From Zymoseptoria tritici IPO323 (lineage: Eukaryota; Ascomycota; Dothideomycetes; Mycosphaerellales; Mycosphaerellaceae): a stretch of DNA of 64,000 nucleotides. The position numbers and the translations under genes are program-made. The notes beneath the pieces were generated by a model, which was not told the origin of the DNA, ran no database searches, and worked only from the letters and a program-made list of their open reading frames with translations. Of the stretch, positions 31,894 to 43,090 are shown in pieces; position 1 is the first letter of the stretch; every line of letters begins with the position of its first letter. The stretch spans positions 3,348,001 through 3,412,000 of the forward strand of contig NC_018218.1 of the NCBI RefSeq assembly GCF_000219625.1. The letters are read 5' to 3'.

Positions 31894-33504
31894 CTATGAG
31901 CGAGGAGTCTTGCCACCACTGGAGGGAGCATTCGCATCGCGAAGGAGGCTGTTCGCTGCGAACTTCTTCGCCCAAGCGCGGAGGACAATCGAAGCTGCAA
32001 TGGAGTGTTAGTCAAAGAGATGAGCAAGTGCGGATGAAGATGACTTACCCTTCAGGAACTTCTTGGATGCGTACTTGCGGAAGAATGCCTCATGCATCAC
32101 GGGCGATGAGAGGTAGTCGACCATAAGGTTGAAGACGGGCATGATCTCGGACTCAGTGTAACCAGCGTACTTGGCAAGCGTGGCATCCCACTCGCCGCGG
32201 TCAAGTGCGAGGCGCGCAAGATACATGGCACTGGCAGCGACTTGCGACGGTGGGTACTTCATGAAGCGGTGATCGAGGCAGCCGATCTCGAGAAGGTATT
32301 TGCCAAGAGTGCGAGTCTGGATGTCGTAGTTGTCGGCCTTGGAGATGCGACGAAGGAAGTTCATCGGATTCGGGTAGGAGAGATCGTAGTCGAGGGTGGT
32401 GAGGACGAAACGCTCGGCAGAGAGGATCTCGGTATCCTTGAAGCCATCGTCGGCGACGTGGACAAAGTTCTGGACGTGAGGCGAAAGAACCTCCTCATAC
32501 TTGGAGGCGATGAACATGGCGGTGACACCGACCAGCTGCAGGCGGTCAAGCTGGACCACCTTGCATGAGAGGAAGCGATCGATGATGTTGACAGCGAGGA
32601 AGAGTGTCTCTGGTAGCAGGCGGAAGCGAGTGTGCACCTCGAGCAACCAGTCGACGAGGATACCGCGCATCTTCCACTCCAGTTCGCCCTGGTTGTCCAT
32701 GTAGTCGGCGTTGGGCATGGTGGAGATCTCAAGCTCCTTCATGTAGTCGAAGATCTCGTGCACGTACTCGGCGACCATGAGAGGATCATCCATATCCTCA
32801 GTGTCGAGGTCTTTGGCGTTCTTGGTGAACTCCTCCAGCGTCATCTCACCATCATCAAGGTCCTCGACGACATGGGCAGATCGCGTCTTCTGCTCACGCT
32901 TCACCTCGACACTAGCATTCTTTGAAGGAGGGGCGTTCTCCTCGTCTTCGTCATCTTCCAGCTCACGCTTTGGCTTGGTAGAAGAAGTGTTTCTCTTCTT
33001 GCTGGCTGGCGCAGCAACACCGCTACCGCTGGCAGGGCGCTTGAGTTCTGATGAGGCATTGGTGGTAGTCTTCTGGCCAAGCACAGTGCGTGTCGATGTG
33101 CTGCGGGCGGGCTGCTTTGTGATGCCAGCAGGCTTCGCGGTTTTGGACAGCATGCCCTTGGCCAGCGGGTCCTTCTTTGCGTCGCCATTGTCGGTGGGAT
33201 CCTTCTTGACAACATTGCTCACATCTCCAAGCGCCGTCCTCTTTCTCCCAATGGCAGCGTTGGTGGCTGTGGTTGCTGTCGACCGCTTGGTAGCAAGGGC
33301 GGCCTTCTTTGGCGGTTCGCCGACAGTGGTATCCAGAGCAGCAGCCTTCGCGCGGGTCAAGCGTGTGGTTCCAGTGGTCTCTGCATTCTCGTCCGTCACC
33401 GTTCGTCTCGCAATCCGTGCCTGGCAAGGAGTCAGTAAGGGTATTGATTGTTTGGGCGACGACATGGCCGCGACAACGAGCTGTGCAGTACTTACGGGCG
33501 GCAT
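31894..33504 (-). CDS. nimE: B-type (G2/mitotic) cyclin
   Basis: Minus-strand exons 33496-33504 (9 nt, MPP), 32049-33420 and 31894-31994 give 493 aa. The N-terminal regulatory half contains a canonical destruction box, RTALGDVSN, preceded by RIARRTVTDENAE. The cyclin fold begins near YMDNQGELEWKMRGILVDWL and VHTRFRLLPETLFLAVNIID, and continues through FIASKYEEVLSPHVQNFV into the C-terminal cyclin box. B cyclins activate Cdk1 for mitotic entry and are degraded through the APC/C. Intron 1 (33421-33495, 75 nt, GTAAGT...CCAG) is in frame and stop-free, so an unspliced reading would be misleading: splicing gives MPPARIARRT. Intron 2 (31995-32048) completes the end FLKASIVLRAWAKKFAANS. Confidence 0.9.
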
Positions 33505-34517
33505 GATGTATGTGTGAGGTGGTATTAGTTAGTACGCGTCGTGCAAAGAGGTAGAAAGCACGCGTATGTGCAGGTATGTTTTGGTTTGCTGCATCAAAAA
33601 GCTTAAGTCAGCTTGTTTTGGTCGACTCGAGACGGCGGTAAGAGCGTGTTGGAAACGTACAGATGGAATATCTGCGGTCACCACTGCATGGGAGAGCTGC
33701 AGGGAAGATATGTCGCTGTAATGTGTGTGTCGTGTCGAGATATGAACATGGGACTGCGCTGCAATGCGATGGTGAAGATGCTGCGCTAAAGAGCCACGAA
33801 CTGGACCGGCGGAGCTGACAAGTGCAGCGTCGATTGGCGATGGTCGGACCAGAGGCGGAGGATGCGGAGGGTATGGCGGTGATGGTCGGTAGTCTGGTGG
33901 TGGGTAGATGTGGTAGATGTGGTGGTCGTCGTGAAGTAACAACCTCAGACGCGAAGTGAGGTTTTGGTGCCTGGCAGCGCGGTTGCAGGGGTGGTCCAAG
34001 CGTTCTTGAAAACGCGAGATACGGGACCTCAAGTTGTTGACGATGCAGATCCCGGCCCCACTCCCGTCAGACGTGCTGTGTTCGTGATGCCGCTGCGGTC
34101 CTTTGCGCTCTTTGCCAGCACTCTTTTGAGCGGGAAATATGACCAAATAGTCTGCAGAAGTTGCTCGTGTTGTGATGTTGGTGCTGTCCACGCGATTTGC
34201 AGATGTAATTGCAGAAAGAGAGACCGTTCGGAAAGGAATCCTAGGTACTTGATTCCGTGATGGATGAGCTCATGTGGGAGGTGCCGCCATAGCAACGTCC
34301 CGGACCAGAAGAGGAAAGCACGCTAGTAGCGCTGAGTGACTCATCACGTGATAGTCGGAGTCACCTCCGCCTTGCCTTCGAACTTCAAGCTCAGATCAAT
34401 GGTAGAACACGAGACGAATGTGACAGCCTCCGATCATCACCACATCCCTCACAACAACTGCACGAGTGTCGCCTCGTTTTGAGGTCTCGTTTGCTGCCTC
34501 AAACCACTCTCGCAGCC
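33505..34517. other. Divergent intergenic region between cyclin B and uL2m
   Basis: 1.0 kb shared by two divergent genes. The only long frame (33529-34191, minus) is His/Pro/Thr low-complexity without a domain, and I regard it as non-coding. A gtggtagatgtggtagatgtggtggtcg tract near 33900 is simple sequence. Confidence 0.4.
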
Positions 34518-35676
34518 ATGCTCCAACCTCGGATACGGCCGTCACAATGCCGCTCATTCATCACCTCCTTGAGACGAACATATGCAACACCGGTCCCAAA
34601 GACGCCCGTACAGGCAGCCACCACAACTCAGGACACATCCGCCTTCACACCTTCGCGAGCGCCGACGAGAAAGCAGACCGGCTTCCAATTGAAGACTTAC
34701 ACCCCACGGACTCCCGGTACCCGACATCTCAGACGACCCATCAATGACCATCTCTGGAAAGGCGGGCCGTACAAGAAGTTGACATTCCCGAAAATCGGTC
34801 ATGGAAAGGGTGGACGGAACAACTCAGGCCGTGTGACGATGAGACATCGTGGAGGTGGACACCGACGAAGAATAAGGACGGTGGATTATGTTCGATCAGA
34901 GCCTGGAAAGCATTTGGTGGAGCGCATCGAGTACGACCCTAATCGATCTGCTCATCTGGCGCTGGTTGAGAACATGGAGACCAAAAAGAAGAGCTACATC
35001 ATTGCTGCAGAGGGAATGCGTGCAGGAGATGTGGTCGAGTCATTTCGCTCAGGAATCCCAAAAGAGCTATTGGAGAGCATGGGTGGTGTGGTAGATCCGG
35101 GTATTCTTGCCGCCAAGACTGCGTTCAGAGGGAACTGCTTGCCGATGCAGATGGTGCCGCTAGGCACTCAAGTGTACTGTGTTGGATCGGCGGCGGTTCG
35201 AGGAGCCGTGTTCTGTCGCAGTGCAGGTACACACGCCACTGTCATTGCAAAGGAAGAGAAGGGAAAGAGCGTGGCTGATGTCACTGTCAGACTCCAGAGT
35301 GGGGAGGTGCGGAAAGTGCACAGAGACGCATGTGCTACTATTGGCGTTGCCAGCAACCCTCATTGGCACTTCAGACAATTGGGCAAGGCTGGTCGAAGCA
35401 GGTGGCTGAATATCCGACCTACAGTCCGTGGTGTGGCCATGAACGCGGTCGATCACCCTCACGGTGGTGGTCGTGGTAAGAGTAAGGGTAACGTGCACCC
35501 CGTGTCGATCTGGGGCACTCCAGTAAGTTTGCAGCCGACTAAATTTCTTCTGAATCGCCGCTAACGTCAAATTCTAGGCCAAAGGAGGGTTCAAGACGAG
35601 GAAAAAGCGCAACCCAAACAAGCACGTGGTCCAGGAGAGAGTGCGCAACCAAGGCAAGCGGAGAGCGAAGAACTAG
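34518..35676 (+). CDS. RML2: Mitochondrial large-subunit ribosomal protein uL2m
   Basis: Exons 34518-35522 and 35578-35676 give 367 aa. The N-terminus (MLQPRIRPSQCRSFITSLRRTYATP) is a mitochondrial presequence, rich in Arg and Ser with a RRTYA-type site. The body is ribosomal protein L2: KIGHGKGGRNNSGRVTMRHR, RRRIRTVDY and the peptidyl-transferase-proximal motif VDHPHGGGRGKSKGN, finishing in exon 2 with GGFKTRKKRNPNKHVVQER. The intron (55 nt, GTAAGT...CTAG, branch GCTAAC) lies between WGTP and AKGG. It is one of two mitoribosomal genes in the window; the other is at 43091. Confidence 0.93.
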
Positions 35677-35824
35677 TCCAAGTTCACTGTTTGATTATGT
35701 ACAAATGTATGCATGGCGGCGGAACGCCTTACCACGGCAGTGTAAAGCAGAGCTCTGCCGAATTGCACGGCAGGTCTCTGCAGCAAGACTTTGCCCCTTT
35801 GTGTGTGCAGGCTGGACCTCGTAT

Positions 35825-36260
35825 CTGCTTGGACAGGTAAGTTAGCTGGTCACCTTGTCTAAGAGGACAGGTAATTTGCCAGGACAGGACTGATAACGGG
35901 CCGTGCCACCTTGTATACTCGTACATGTACACGTGCAGGTACGCATCCAGGGAAGTTAGCTGGGATACCATATAGAAGTATGTTAACAGCACGTCTACAA
36001 AGCCGTACGACTAGGCGTACAGCTCCCCGTGCAGGCGAATATCAGCAGGACAACCAAATCAACGTGCAGGTAACTTTAAAGACCGACCAAATCGGCGTAC
36101 AGACAAGCTAGCAGGACTGCTAAAAAGAGACGTGCAGATATCTTAGCAGCAAAGTCAAGTAGGCGTACGGGTGACATAGCCGGACGACAATATAGGCGTA
36201 CAAACAAGCGTGCTAGCAACCTAGCTGGGCGACCACATGTCGGTACAAGCAAGGGACTTT
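35825..36260. repeat. Degenerate minisatellite, units of about 32-35 bp
   Basis: About ten diverged copies of a unit close to GCGTACAGGTAAGCTAGCAG followed by GACGACCAAAT. In the best-preserved part the cgtgcag/cgtacag cores start at about 36028, 36063, 36096, 36131, 36164 and 36196, spacings of 32-35 bp. Earlier copies (35831, 35864, 35933) are less regular. The tract lies just 3' of uL2m and ends at a G16 homopolymer. Confidence 0.6.
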
Positions 36261-36265
36261 TACTT

Positions 36266-36281
36266 GGGGGGGGGGGGGGGG
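36266..36281 (+). repeat. G16 homopolymer
   Basis: Sixteen consecutive G residues directly after the minisatellite. The true length may vary between cells or be mis-assembled. Confidence 0.9.
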
Positions 36282-36980
36282 TAGTTTAGCAATACAGGAG
36301 AGATACCTTGGCATGACAGCTGAATAGTTGGTATATGTAGCCAGCACGGCATATCAGGCGTACATGCAAGGCCAGCAGCTCGTCAGCCACTACTCAGGCC
36401 TGGATAAGCACAGCGTGGCAGTGATATTGCAGAGAAGACGATGGAGTTACAGAATCGTGACAATCAGCCAGGACAGTATCCATTTCATTTGTCCCAATGC
36501 CGATGCTCCTGGCAGACATTACCTCTACTCCTTCATACCTATATACAAGGAAATCCCGCTTTCACCCCTCTCTCTCTCCCTTTATCTCCATGTCAATCCA
36601 ACGCAATGCTAACGAGGTATCGACCTCCTGCCCACGAAGCTGTCGAGCTGATGAGACACGAGCATCGGGATGCTATCCAATCAAGTAAAAGCGCAAGCAG
36701 TGAGGGTTCCCGGCGTGAAGCCACGAGAAGGTATCTGGAAACATAACAAGATCAAAAAAGCAATGAGGGTATCGTTTCATGTGTTCCGCGCGTTCATGCA
36801 GGGGCGGTGTCCGGCTCGCCAGAAGACTTCCGCCCGCTGTATTAGTTGACGGTAGGCCGTCAGTGATCCAAGGAAACGGACAGATGCATCCTGGCATGAG
36901 TCTGCCGCACAATATCAATGAAGTAGAAGATCCGTTGCGCGATGCGAGTCGCCGTATAGTGTTGAACACTGATCCAAGTG
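36282..36980. other. Intergenic, no gene recognised
   Basis: Between the minisatellite and the 3' end of the kelch gene. Only simple pyrimidine sequence (ctctctctccc near 36570) stands out. Confidence 0.35.
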
Positions 36981-39464
36981 CTAATTGGGAGTTGGAGGTT
37001 TGCTCGCATCCAAGTTCAACCAGCTCAAGTCCGTATTCCTAGGTTGCGTGTCTTCCGCGCCTGGACGTGTATCCGCCTTTGTCTTGTCTTCGTAGTACGA
37101 GCTGGGCACCCCAGGAAAGATAGTCACGATGGACGAAGTACTATCTCGGATCTCCCCAGCAGGCTTTGCCGCGAAAGGAGCTCGGGGAGGAGCGGCCCAA
37201 TCTGCTGTTGGACTGGCGTTATGGCTGAGCTTGACCTTCGAAGGCTTCGCATATCCAACTCCCGTTCCAGGAAAGAATCCAGCGGACTTCCCGCGGGATG
37301 GCCTTCGACTCTCGATGTCGTAGGGATTGGCGGTGTAAACACTGCTTGTGCGTCGATCTCGATCCATATTCTGAGCATGGGCAGTGCTGTTGCCAGGCAT
37401 GGGAGGATTGGCGCTCATGGGAGTCCAGAGAGTTTGTCCAGACTCGTTACAAAACTCGCTCGTGGCAGTGCTGTCCATTGTAGATCGATTGCCGTATGAA
37501 CTGATGCTTGTAGCATGTGATCGATGAGGGTCATTAGGGTCGACGATGAGTCCCTGCTGACCTTCATAGATATCGGTACTACTGCGACGAGCAAATAATG
37601 CTGGTGATCGGGCAGCTACGTGCGACAAGCGTTGTCCGTCGACTGTCTTCTTGAAGTCGATATCGAGGGGCGCAACCATCACGGAGGACGGTATCCGAGA
37701 AACGCGGTCTCGCTCATCACTCGAGTACTCTGACTCCGGAATGGGCGATGTGCCGGGTTTGATGTAGGCCGAAGGGATGTGAGAGAGCCCGTTAGGCCCA
37801 TTCGGTGCGGTCGTGGCAAAGTACTTCGACCAGCCCGAGCTCCGCGATCTCTCTGCCCTGACCTCCTTGTCTAGCGAGTTCCCGTTAAGAACAGCGGCGC
37901 CAGGCACAGCTAGACTGGTAGTGCTCCCGTTGAAGCTCTTGTCTCCGATGTCCATCATTTCGAGATTGTCAGACGGTAGCATGTTACCATTCTTGTTCTT
38001 AACAAGCTGGGCAGTGCTCTCGAAGCTGGCTTTCGGCGCGTGGTTATTTGCCTTGAACTTGCCGTACTTTCCGGTCATGATGGCAAGCGAGGAATGAGCA
38101 TTCTGTTTCGCCGAGGGATTCCATGGGCGGTCATATCCTGAAAGATCGTCGGCGGACATCCCAGCCTCCTTCATAAAGGACGCGCCTCGGTCTGCAAAGC
38201 TCATTCGGTTCTGGTCGGCCCCATCCTTTTCTTGCAAGTAACCTTCCTGCTTCTTCGCTTTGAGCTTTCGCCACCGCAGCCACAGCAGTATCAGAATGAA
38301 AAGCGCCCCGATGCCACACAATACGCCAAGCGTGATGCCGAGTGTTCGCATTGTTCTGTCATGGTCCTCATTCTCTGCTGCACCTGCCTCCTTAGCAGCA
38401 GCGGATGTGGATGCTGACGGTGTCGAGGTTCTCGTGGCCGATGTCGTGGCAGATGGAGTCGAGGTCGGTATGAGAGGTTGTTGGCCAAATATATCGTCAG
38501 TGTCGACCCAGGAATTGCGCTCTCGATCATACATGATGATCGGCTCTTGCTCGTTGCCTCCGGCCATGACAACAAGTCCATCGGCGCGCTGGGCGAGGGA
38601 ATAGTCCGTCCTTGTTGATGTTGGGGCATTCGTCTTGTTGTACGCGGGCCAATCGTTCAATGTCAGATCGCGTTTCCGCTTCCTCGACGATGGCGATGAA
38701 CCGCCGCCAACAGTCGTTCCGGGGGCAGCTGGAACCCCAAAAGCTCCTTGAAGGACGATATTTCGAACCGCATTCGGGGACTGACTCGTTTCGTACACCT
38801 GCAAAACCTTGCTGCCATCCGTACCGGTAATCAAGATGCCTTGCGCATTCGCATTCAGTGGGTCGGTCAAGCTCGTTTCAAATTTTGACCAGCCTTGCTC
38901 AGGGCCGAATAGCCATACGCCAGTATTAGTAGACTCCCCGCCCACCATCACAGCGTGACTGCTGTTCCATGGCTGTAATATAGGCCGTGTCGCTGGCGGC
39001 GCTTTTGAGGTAAAAGATCGGATGTTGTATGGGGGTTTGGTTGAAAGCAGAAAGGTTTGGGACGACAGCAAAGATGGTGCAGCAACGGTCGAGCCAGCAT
39101 AAATCAGGATTTCATCGGTGTCCTGTAGATACGCGACACTGTGGTTCGTCCGAGTTCGGAGCACGTCCACGGGCGGTGACAGAGTATCCCATCTGTCGTT
39201 TCCGAAAGAATATCGCTGCAGGCCGGAGTACTCGTCTGATGTGTCATCTCCACCGATCACGTACAGCACATCGTCTCCGCCCTGTGACACCTTCACGCAT
39301 GCTGGACCTGAAGCAGACTCAGGAAGAGCCTCCTCGGAGACCGTCGCATTCCTTTCAAGCGGTAATGACAGTAACTTGGAACCGGTAAAGAGGTAGAGAA
39401 TGTCCTTATGAATGGCCGAACAACGGCCGCCAAGGGCTTTCAATCCGTCTCCGGAGTGTTCCAT
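36981..39464 (-). CDS. Kelch/beta-propeller single-pass membrane protein
   Basis: Minus strand, 827 aa from the ATG at 39464 (MEHSGDGLKALGGRC). Kelch-like repeats occupy about residues 10-330: LYVIGGDDTSDEYSGLQRYS, ILIYAGS, VMVGGESTNTGVWLFGPEQG and LVVMAGGNEQEPIIMYDRE. Then comes a Thr/Ser/Ala stalk and one transmembrane helix (about 375-398, LGITLGVLCGIGALFILILL) with a basic stop-transfer sequence (RWRKLKAKK). The C-terminal 430 residues are a disordered, presumably cytoplasmic tail. This propeller-stalk-TM-tail plan is common in ascomycetes and its role is not established. Homologues usually have a signal peptide; none is visible here, so a 5' exon may be missing. A 46-codon upstream frame (39488-39628) ends 23 nt before the start. 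Confidence 0.75.
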   Translation of the reverse strand: MEHSGDGLKALGGRCSAIHKDILYLFTGSKLLSLPLERNATVSEEALPESASGPACVKVSQGGDDVLYVIGGDDTSDEYSGLQRYSFGNDRWDTLSPPVDVLRTRTNHSVAYLQDTDEILIYAGSTVAAPSLLSSQTFLLSTKPPYNIRSFTSKAPPATRPILQPWNSSHAVMVGGESTNTGVWLFGPEQGWSKFETSLTDPLNANAQGILITGTDGSKVLQVYETSQSPNAVRNIVLQGAFGVPAAPGTTVGGGSSPSSRKRKRDLTLNDWPAYNKTNAPTSTRTDYSLAQRADGLVVMAGGNEQEPIIMYDRERNSWVDTDDIFGQQPLIPTSTPSATTSATRTSTPSASTSAAAKEAGAAENEDHDRTMRTLGITLGVLCGIGALFILILLWLRWRKLKAKKQEGYLQEKDGADQNRMSFADRGASFMKEAGMSADDLSGYDRPWNPSAKQNAHSSLAIMTGKYGKFKANNHAPKASFESTAQLVKNKNGNMLPSDNLEMMDIGDKSFNGSTTSLAVPGAAVLNGNSLDKEVRAERSRSSGWSKYFATTAPNGPNGLSHIPSAYIKPGTSPIPESEYSSDERDRVSRIPSSVMVAPLDIDFKKTVDGQRLSHVAARSPALFARRSSTDIYEGQQGLIVDPNDPHRSHATSISSYGNRSTMDSTATSEFCNESGQTLWTPMSANPPMPGNSTAHAQNMDRDRRTSSVYTANPYDIESRRPSRGKSAGFFPGTGVGYAKPSKVKLSHNASPTADWAAPPRAPFAAKPAGEIRDSTSSIVTIFPGVPSSYYEDKTKADTRPGAEDTQPRNTDLSWLNLDASKPPTPN

Positions 39465-41523
39465 GTGCAAAAGCGTCGACTTTGTCGTTATCTCGGCGCC
39501 AAAGAAGAGGTCGGCTTCTCGGCCTTTTCAGCTGGTGTTTGGGAAGCACGCGTATCTATCGCACTATGAACGCATGCGGCGGGAGGTGGTCGTGAATGTT
39601 GGCTGGTATGGAATATCGCGTGTTGCATGGGTAAAGCCGTCCGGGTCGGATTCGCGTGACCGTGTATCGTTTGTCTCTTTATGTGTCTGCGGTGAGATCT
39701 GAGTGCTCTCTTCTTCCAAGATCAACTTGGGTTGCGGTTGGTATCGTGATTGAATGAGTGAAGGTAACGACGTCCGTCAAGGTTCGAGGATGAGGTCCAG
39801 ATTGTTCGACGGGGAGGTGAGGATGTAGCGGTTCCTCGCGAGTAAACCGTATGTCTCGTTCGAAGCGGCAGGGTCTCGGGCGATGAGACGCGCGTTGTAG
39901 GCGACTTCGAGTCGGTAGAAGAGAAGTCGAGCAAAGTGTCGGTGGTCGTAGCAGTCCAGTAGTAAAGGAGTGTATGGTCGAGACGGCGGCGGTGGAAACG
40001 AGTGTGGTGGTCGTGGTCGTGATCGGCGGTGTTGTTTGTCAAGGAGCGTCCATACTTCGTGGTCCAAGGAGTAGCTGACAACGGCACAGCGAAGCACAGC
40101 CCAGCGCAACAATGTCTCGCTCAGTCCGTGTCTCTTCACTCGCTATCGACTCATCAGTCGTGCTTGTTGTGCAGTGGTGCGTGAGGTGACTGCCTTACTG
40201 TGCTTCGTAGTAGGTACAGGAGAGGGATTGGGAGGAGCGCGAGCTGAGCCGGAAAGGCCCATGCACGCGGGAGAACAAGGGGCCAGCCGGAGAATAGGAG
40301 ACATGTCTACATCGGCGACTTGCCGACTTCCTCCACGGTATCTCTCACTCTACAAAATGCGTGACTCCTTCGTGTTCTGACCCGTGCCGTCGCTCGCTGC
40401 AAAGATTGTCTTCTACGTCCGAGTCGTTGTCGCTGTCGGCCCCCAAAGAACGCTGTCAAGTTACAAGTTTTACACCCCTGCCCTGGTCACAGGTGCACCG
40501 TATCCCAACGATGAGTTTCCCTGCAGGAACAACCTCTTCGACCGCCGTGAGTCGTACGAACGCAATAACGAAAAGTGTTCATCTTAAGTTCGGGGACATC
40601 AACAACATTGCGAGACGGGAGGTGTTCGCTTTGGAGTCTGCTCCGGTGAAAGTTTCGTGTATACCTATCTAAGGTACTCTTTACTCATCGGCTCAATGCC
40701 TGCCCGAAGGTGTCGAAGCACGAGCATCGTGTCCATCCCTTTTCATCAGCGGTCGACCAGCATCGCCTGACTATGATGGCACGATGATTTTACACCATCG
40801 GGACGTTGTGTACGGAGATTCGTTAGCTATAGACTTTTCGGCGGACGCATGTTGAAACACTGGTCTGTGGAGAGATTCGGCACTATCATCACACCATGTC
40901 TGAGTTGGGATGTTGCTGCAACGGTCTGCCGATCGTCTTCATTTCGATTGCTTGCCGATGCCCGACTCCTCGATTCACGCGTCAATGATCACCAGGAATG
41001 CTCCATCTTGACACGGCCCTCCATCCAAAAGCAAAACAGCAATTTGTCAAAAGTCAGCTTTCGAGCTTCAACCTGGAATACTGCGCTCTTCACAGTTGGA
41101 AAAGTGGTACTTTTAGATAGCCGTGTACAATCTCCAAGATATGGGTTCTTACAGGTCGCTCAAAGCCCTATGCCAAAAGTTTCCGTTTTGCTGTCGGGTG
41201 CTTTGACGGCCTGGCGAACAATTACAGAATATTCCATGTAAACAGAGGAACATTTTTAGTGCCATGACTTCATCCCGGTGGTGTAATCTGGTCACCGAGA
41301 CCTCCCGCGCTTATATTCACCAGTGAAATTACCGGTTCATCACGTTCACCATCACACAACGCCACGGCCTGCAGCGCATATATGTAGTCGCAGTGGACCC
41401 CACGCGTCCCACAAAACCATCGAACAGATCATCACACTACCTCCTATGCGCCTCGTTGACCGTAGACGCCGAGCTGGGTCCACAAGATATGGTTGATAGT
41501 AGACCATTCCAATACACACTCCA
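39465..41523. other. Gene-poor stretch, 2.06 kb
   Basis: Apart from the upstream frame at 39488-39628 I see no coding signal. Frames of 60-130 codons are present on both strands without motifs. From about 40.7 kb base composition drifts towards AT but without the heavy TpA excess of the right-end island. Confidence 0.4.
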
Positions 41524-42823
41524 CTATTGCGCGGGCATGGAATTCGTCACGTCCACAAAACTCTCCCACTGCCGCAGCGCTTCGCCGCTTTTCACGCACC
41601 ATATCGCCCTGCGCAAACCCTCCTTCCATCTCAAGCCGCCAGGGCCTTTCTCCGGAATCACCTTACCATCATCCCCGGAACCCATGTTGCTCTCCTCGGC
41701 ATCACAAACTCCGCTGAGAGTGACGAGAGCCGCCGTGTTCAACAGCACGAAGTGAAGCACTGGATCATCGTCTGGCATTTCTCCTCGAAGGATCCTCATG
41801 AGTATCTCAGCATTCTCGGCAGGACCTTTGCCGCCGTGCACCGTCTCAAGTGAATGCCTTGGCAGACCAAAATCCTCTGGTGTGAGCGTGAAGTTTGTGA
41901 TCTCTACGTGCCCTTTACCAGAGCCAGGTGGTACGTGGAGATACCAGCACTGAGAAGGACCCGCGCAGGATAGCTCGTCAAGGTTCTCCTCGCCGCACAC
42001 GACGAGAGCTTTCTTTGCTCCACCAAGACGCAGGGCATCGGCAAAGTTTAGTCCAATATCTTTCCTGGCGACACCCAAGATCCGACACTCAACCAGTCCA
42101 GTGTCATCCAATGGATTGGCTAGAGGTCCTAACAGGTTGAAGATGGTGCGCACCGGAACTTCCTTCCGAGTTGCTGCGGCGTACTTCATGCCAGGGTGCC
42201 ACTCCCGAGCGTATAGAAAGGCATAATTTGTCTTCTCATAAATCCGCGGCAGGTTTCCTGCGGTCGTTGCTGCGATTATTGGTGGTCTTGGTGCATGTTG
42301 TAAAAGGTCTGCTGAGCCTGACATGGACGTTGAGGAATTGTTCCCGTGCTTAGCGATCATGAGTAATGCAGAGGATATTATTGATGCTGTCGTGGAGACG
42401 TTGAAGGTGTTGTGTCCGTCACCGCCAGTCCCTACAATGTCGCACTGAGAGGATGTTAGTGATCGATTCGACGATGGCAAGACATTGTTTCTAGCTTCGT
42501 ACCAGACCTCCTCCGTAGGTACCCTCAGGCCTTCTCCGACCATCTACGACAGTGTGTAGTGCCGTCGCATCGACCTGTGCCGCTGCCTCTCGCATAGATG
42601 ATGCGCATGCTGCAAGCACATCTGCCGAATGATCCAGGTTCGTTGTGTGAAGTGCCCAAAGAAGAACGCCGAATTGGACTGGCGACAGGCTGTTCGTGAA
42701 TATCAATGCGACTGCTGCTGCAATCTCTTCCGCCGACACTTTCTTGGCTGATTCGAGAGTTGACAATCTTTTCAGGAGATCCGACACCGAGACGGTTCCA
42801 TTGACAGTCTGACTTGGCGGCAT
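41524..42823 (-). CDS. TRP4: Anthranilate phosphoribosyltransferase
   Basis: Minus-strand exons 42503-42823 and 41524-42444 give 413 aa. Exon 1 holds the N-terminal helical domain (VSDLLKRLSTLESAKKVSAE, then LIFTNSLSPVQFGVLLWALH). The phosphoribosyl-binding motif is formed at the splice, YGGGLCDIVGTGGDGHNTFN, followed by KHGNNSSTSMSGSADLLQ, NLLGPLANPLD and the C-terminal domain. The enzyme transfers phosphoribose from PRPP to anthranilate, the second step of tryptophan synthesis. The intron (42445-42502, 58 nt) has donor GTACGA, branch CACTAAC and acceptor CTCAG. The start codon is only 267 bp from that of the divergent uL10m gene. Confidence 0.93.
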
Positions 42824-43090
42824 GGTCGCGCCAATGCTGAGACCGCTGTTTTTGCCTTCTTGTCCGGGTTCTCCAAAAAGTCACTCTTAGTGGTGAGTAC
42901 AAAGTCGTCTTTGTTATTAGTATGGTCTAAGCGGTGAGTCGTCGCAAGTAATTTTGTGAGTCGTTACGTGAAACTCAATGCCAAAAGCCACGATGGAAAG
43001 AGGTCAAAGCGCTGCGCTTGCTTGCTTCACAGCTTCACCACTGTTCTATCATCATCATCAAGACTTCGTGACCGCGAAACACACGAAGAG

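Noticed and set aside
33529..34191. Minus-strand frame of 220 codons upstream of cyclin B
   Set aside because: Low-complexity His/Pro/Ser sequence in a divergent promoter region; no domain or conserved start.
35825..36260. CRISPR-like array
   Set aside because: The repeats are diverged and there are no unique spacers of fixed length; this is eukaryotic minisatellite sequence.
39722..40139. Two minus-strand frames of about 120 codons upstream of the kelch gene
   Set aside because: Thr/Arg/His-rich, without motifs; both overlap in different frames.
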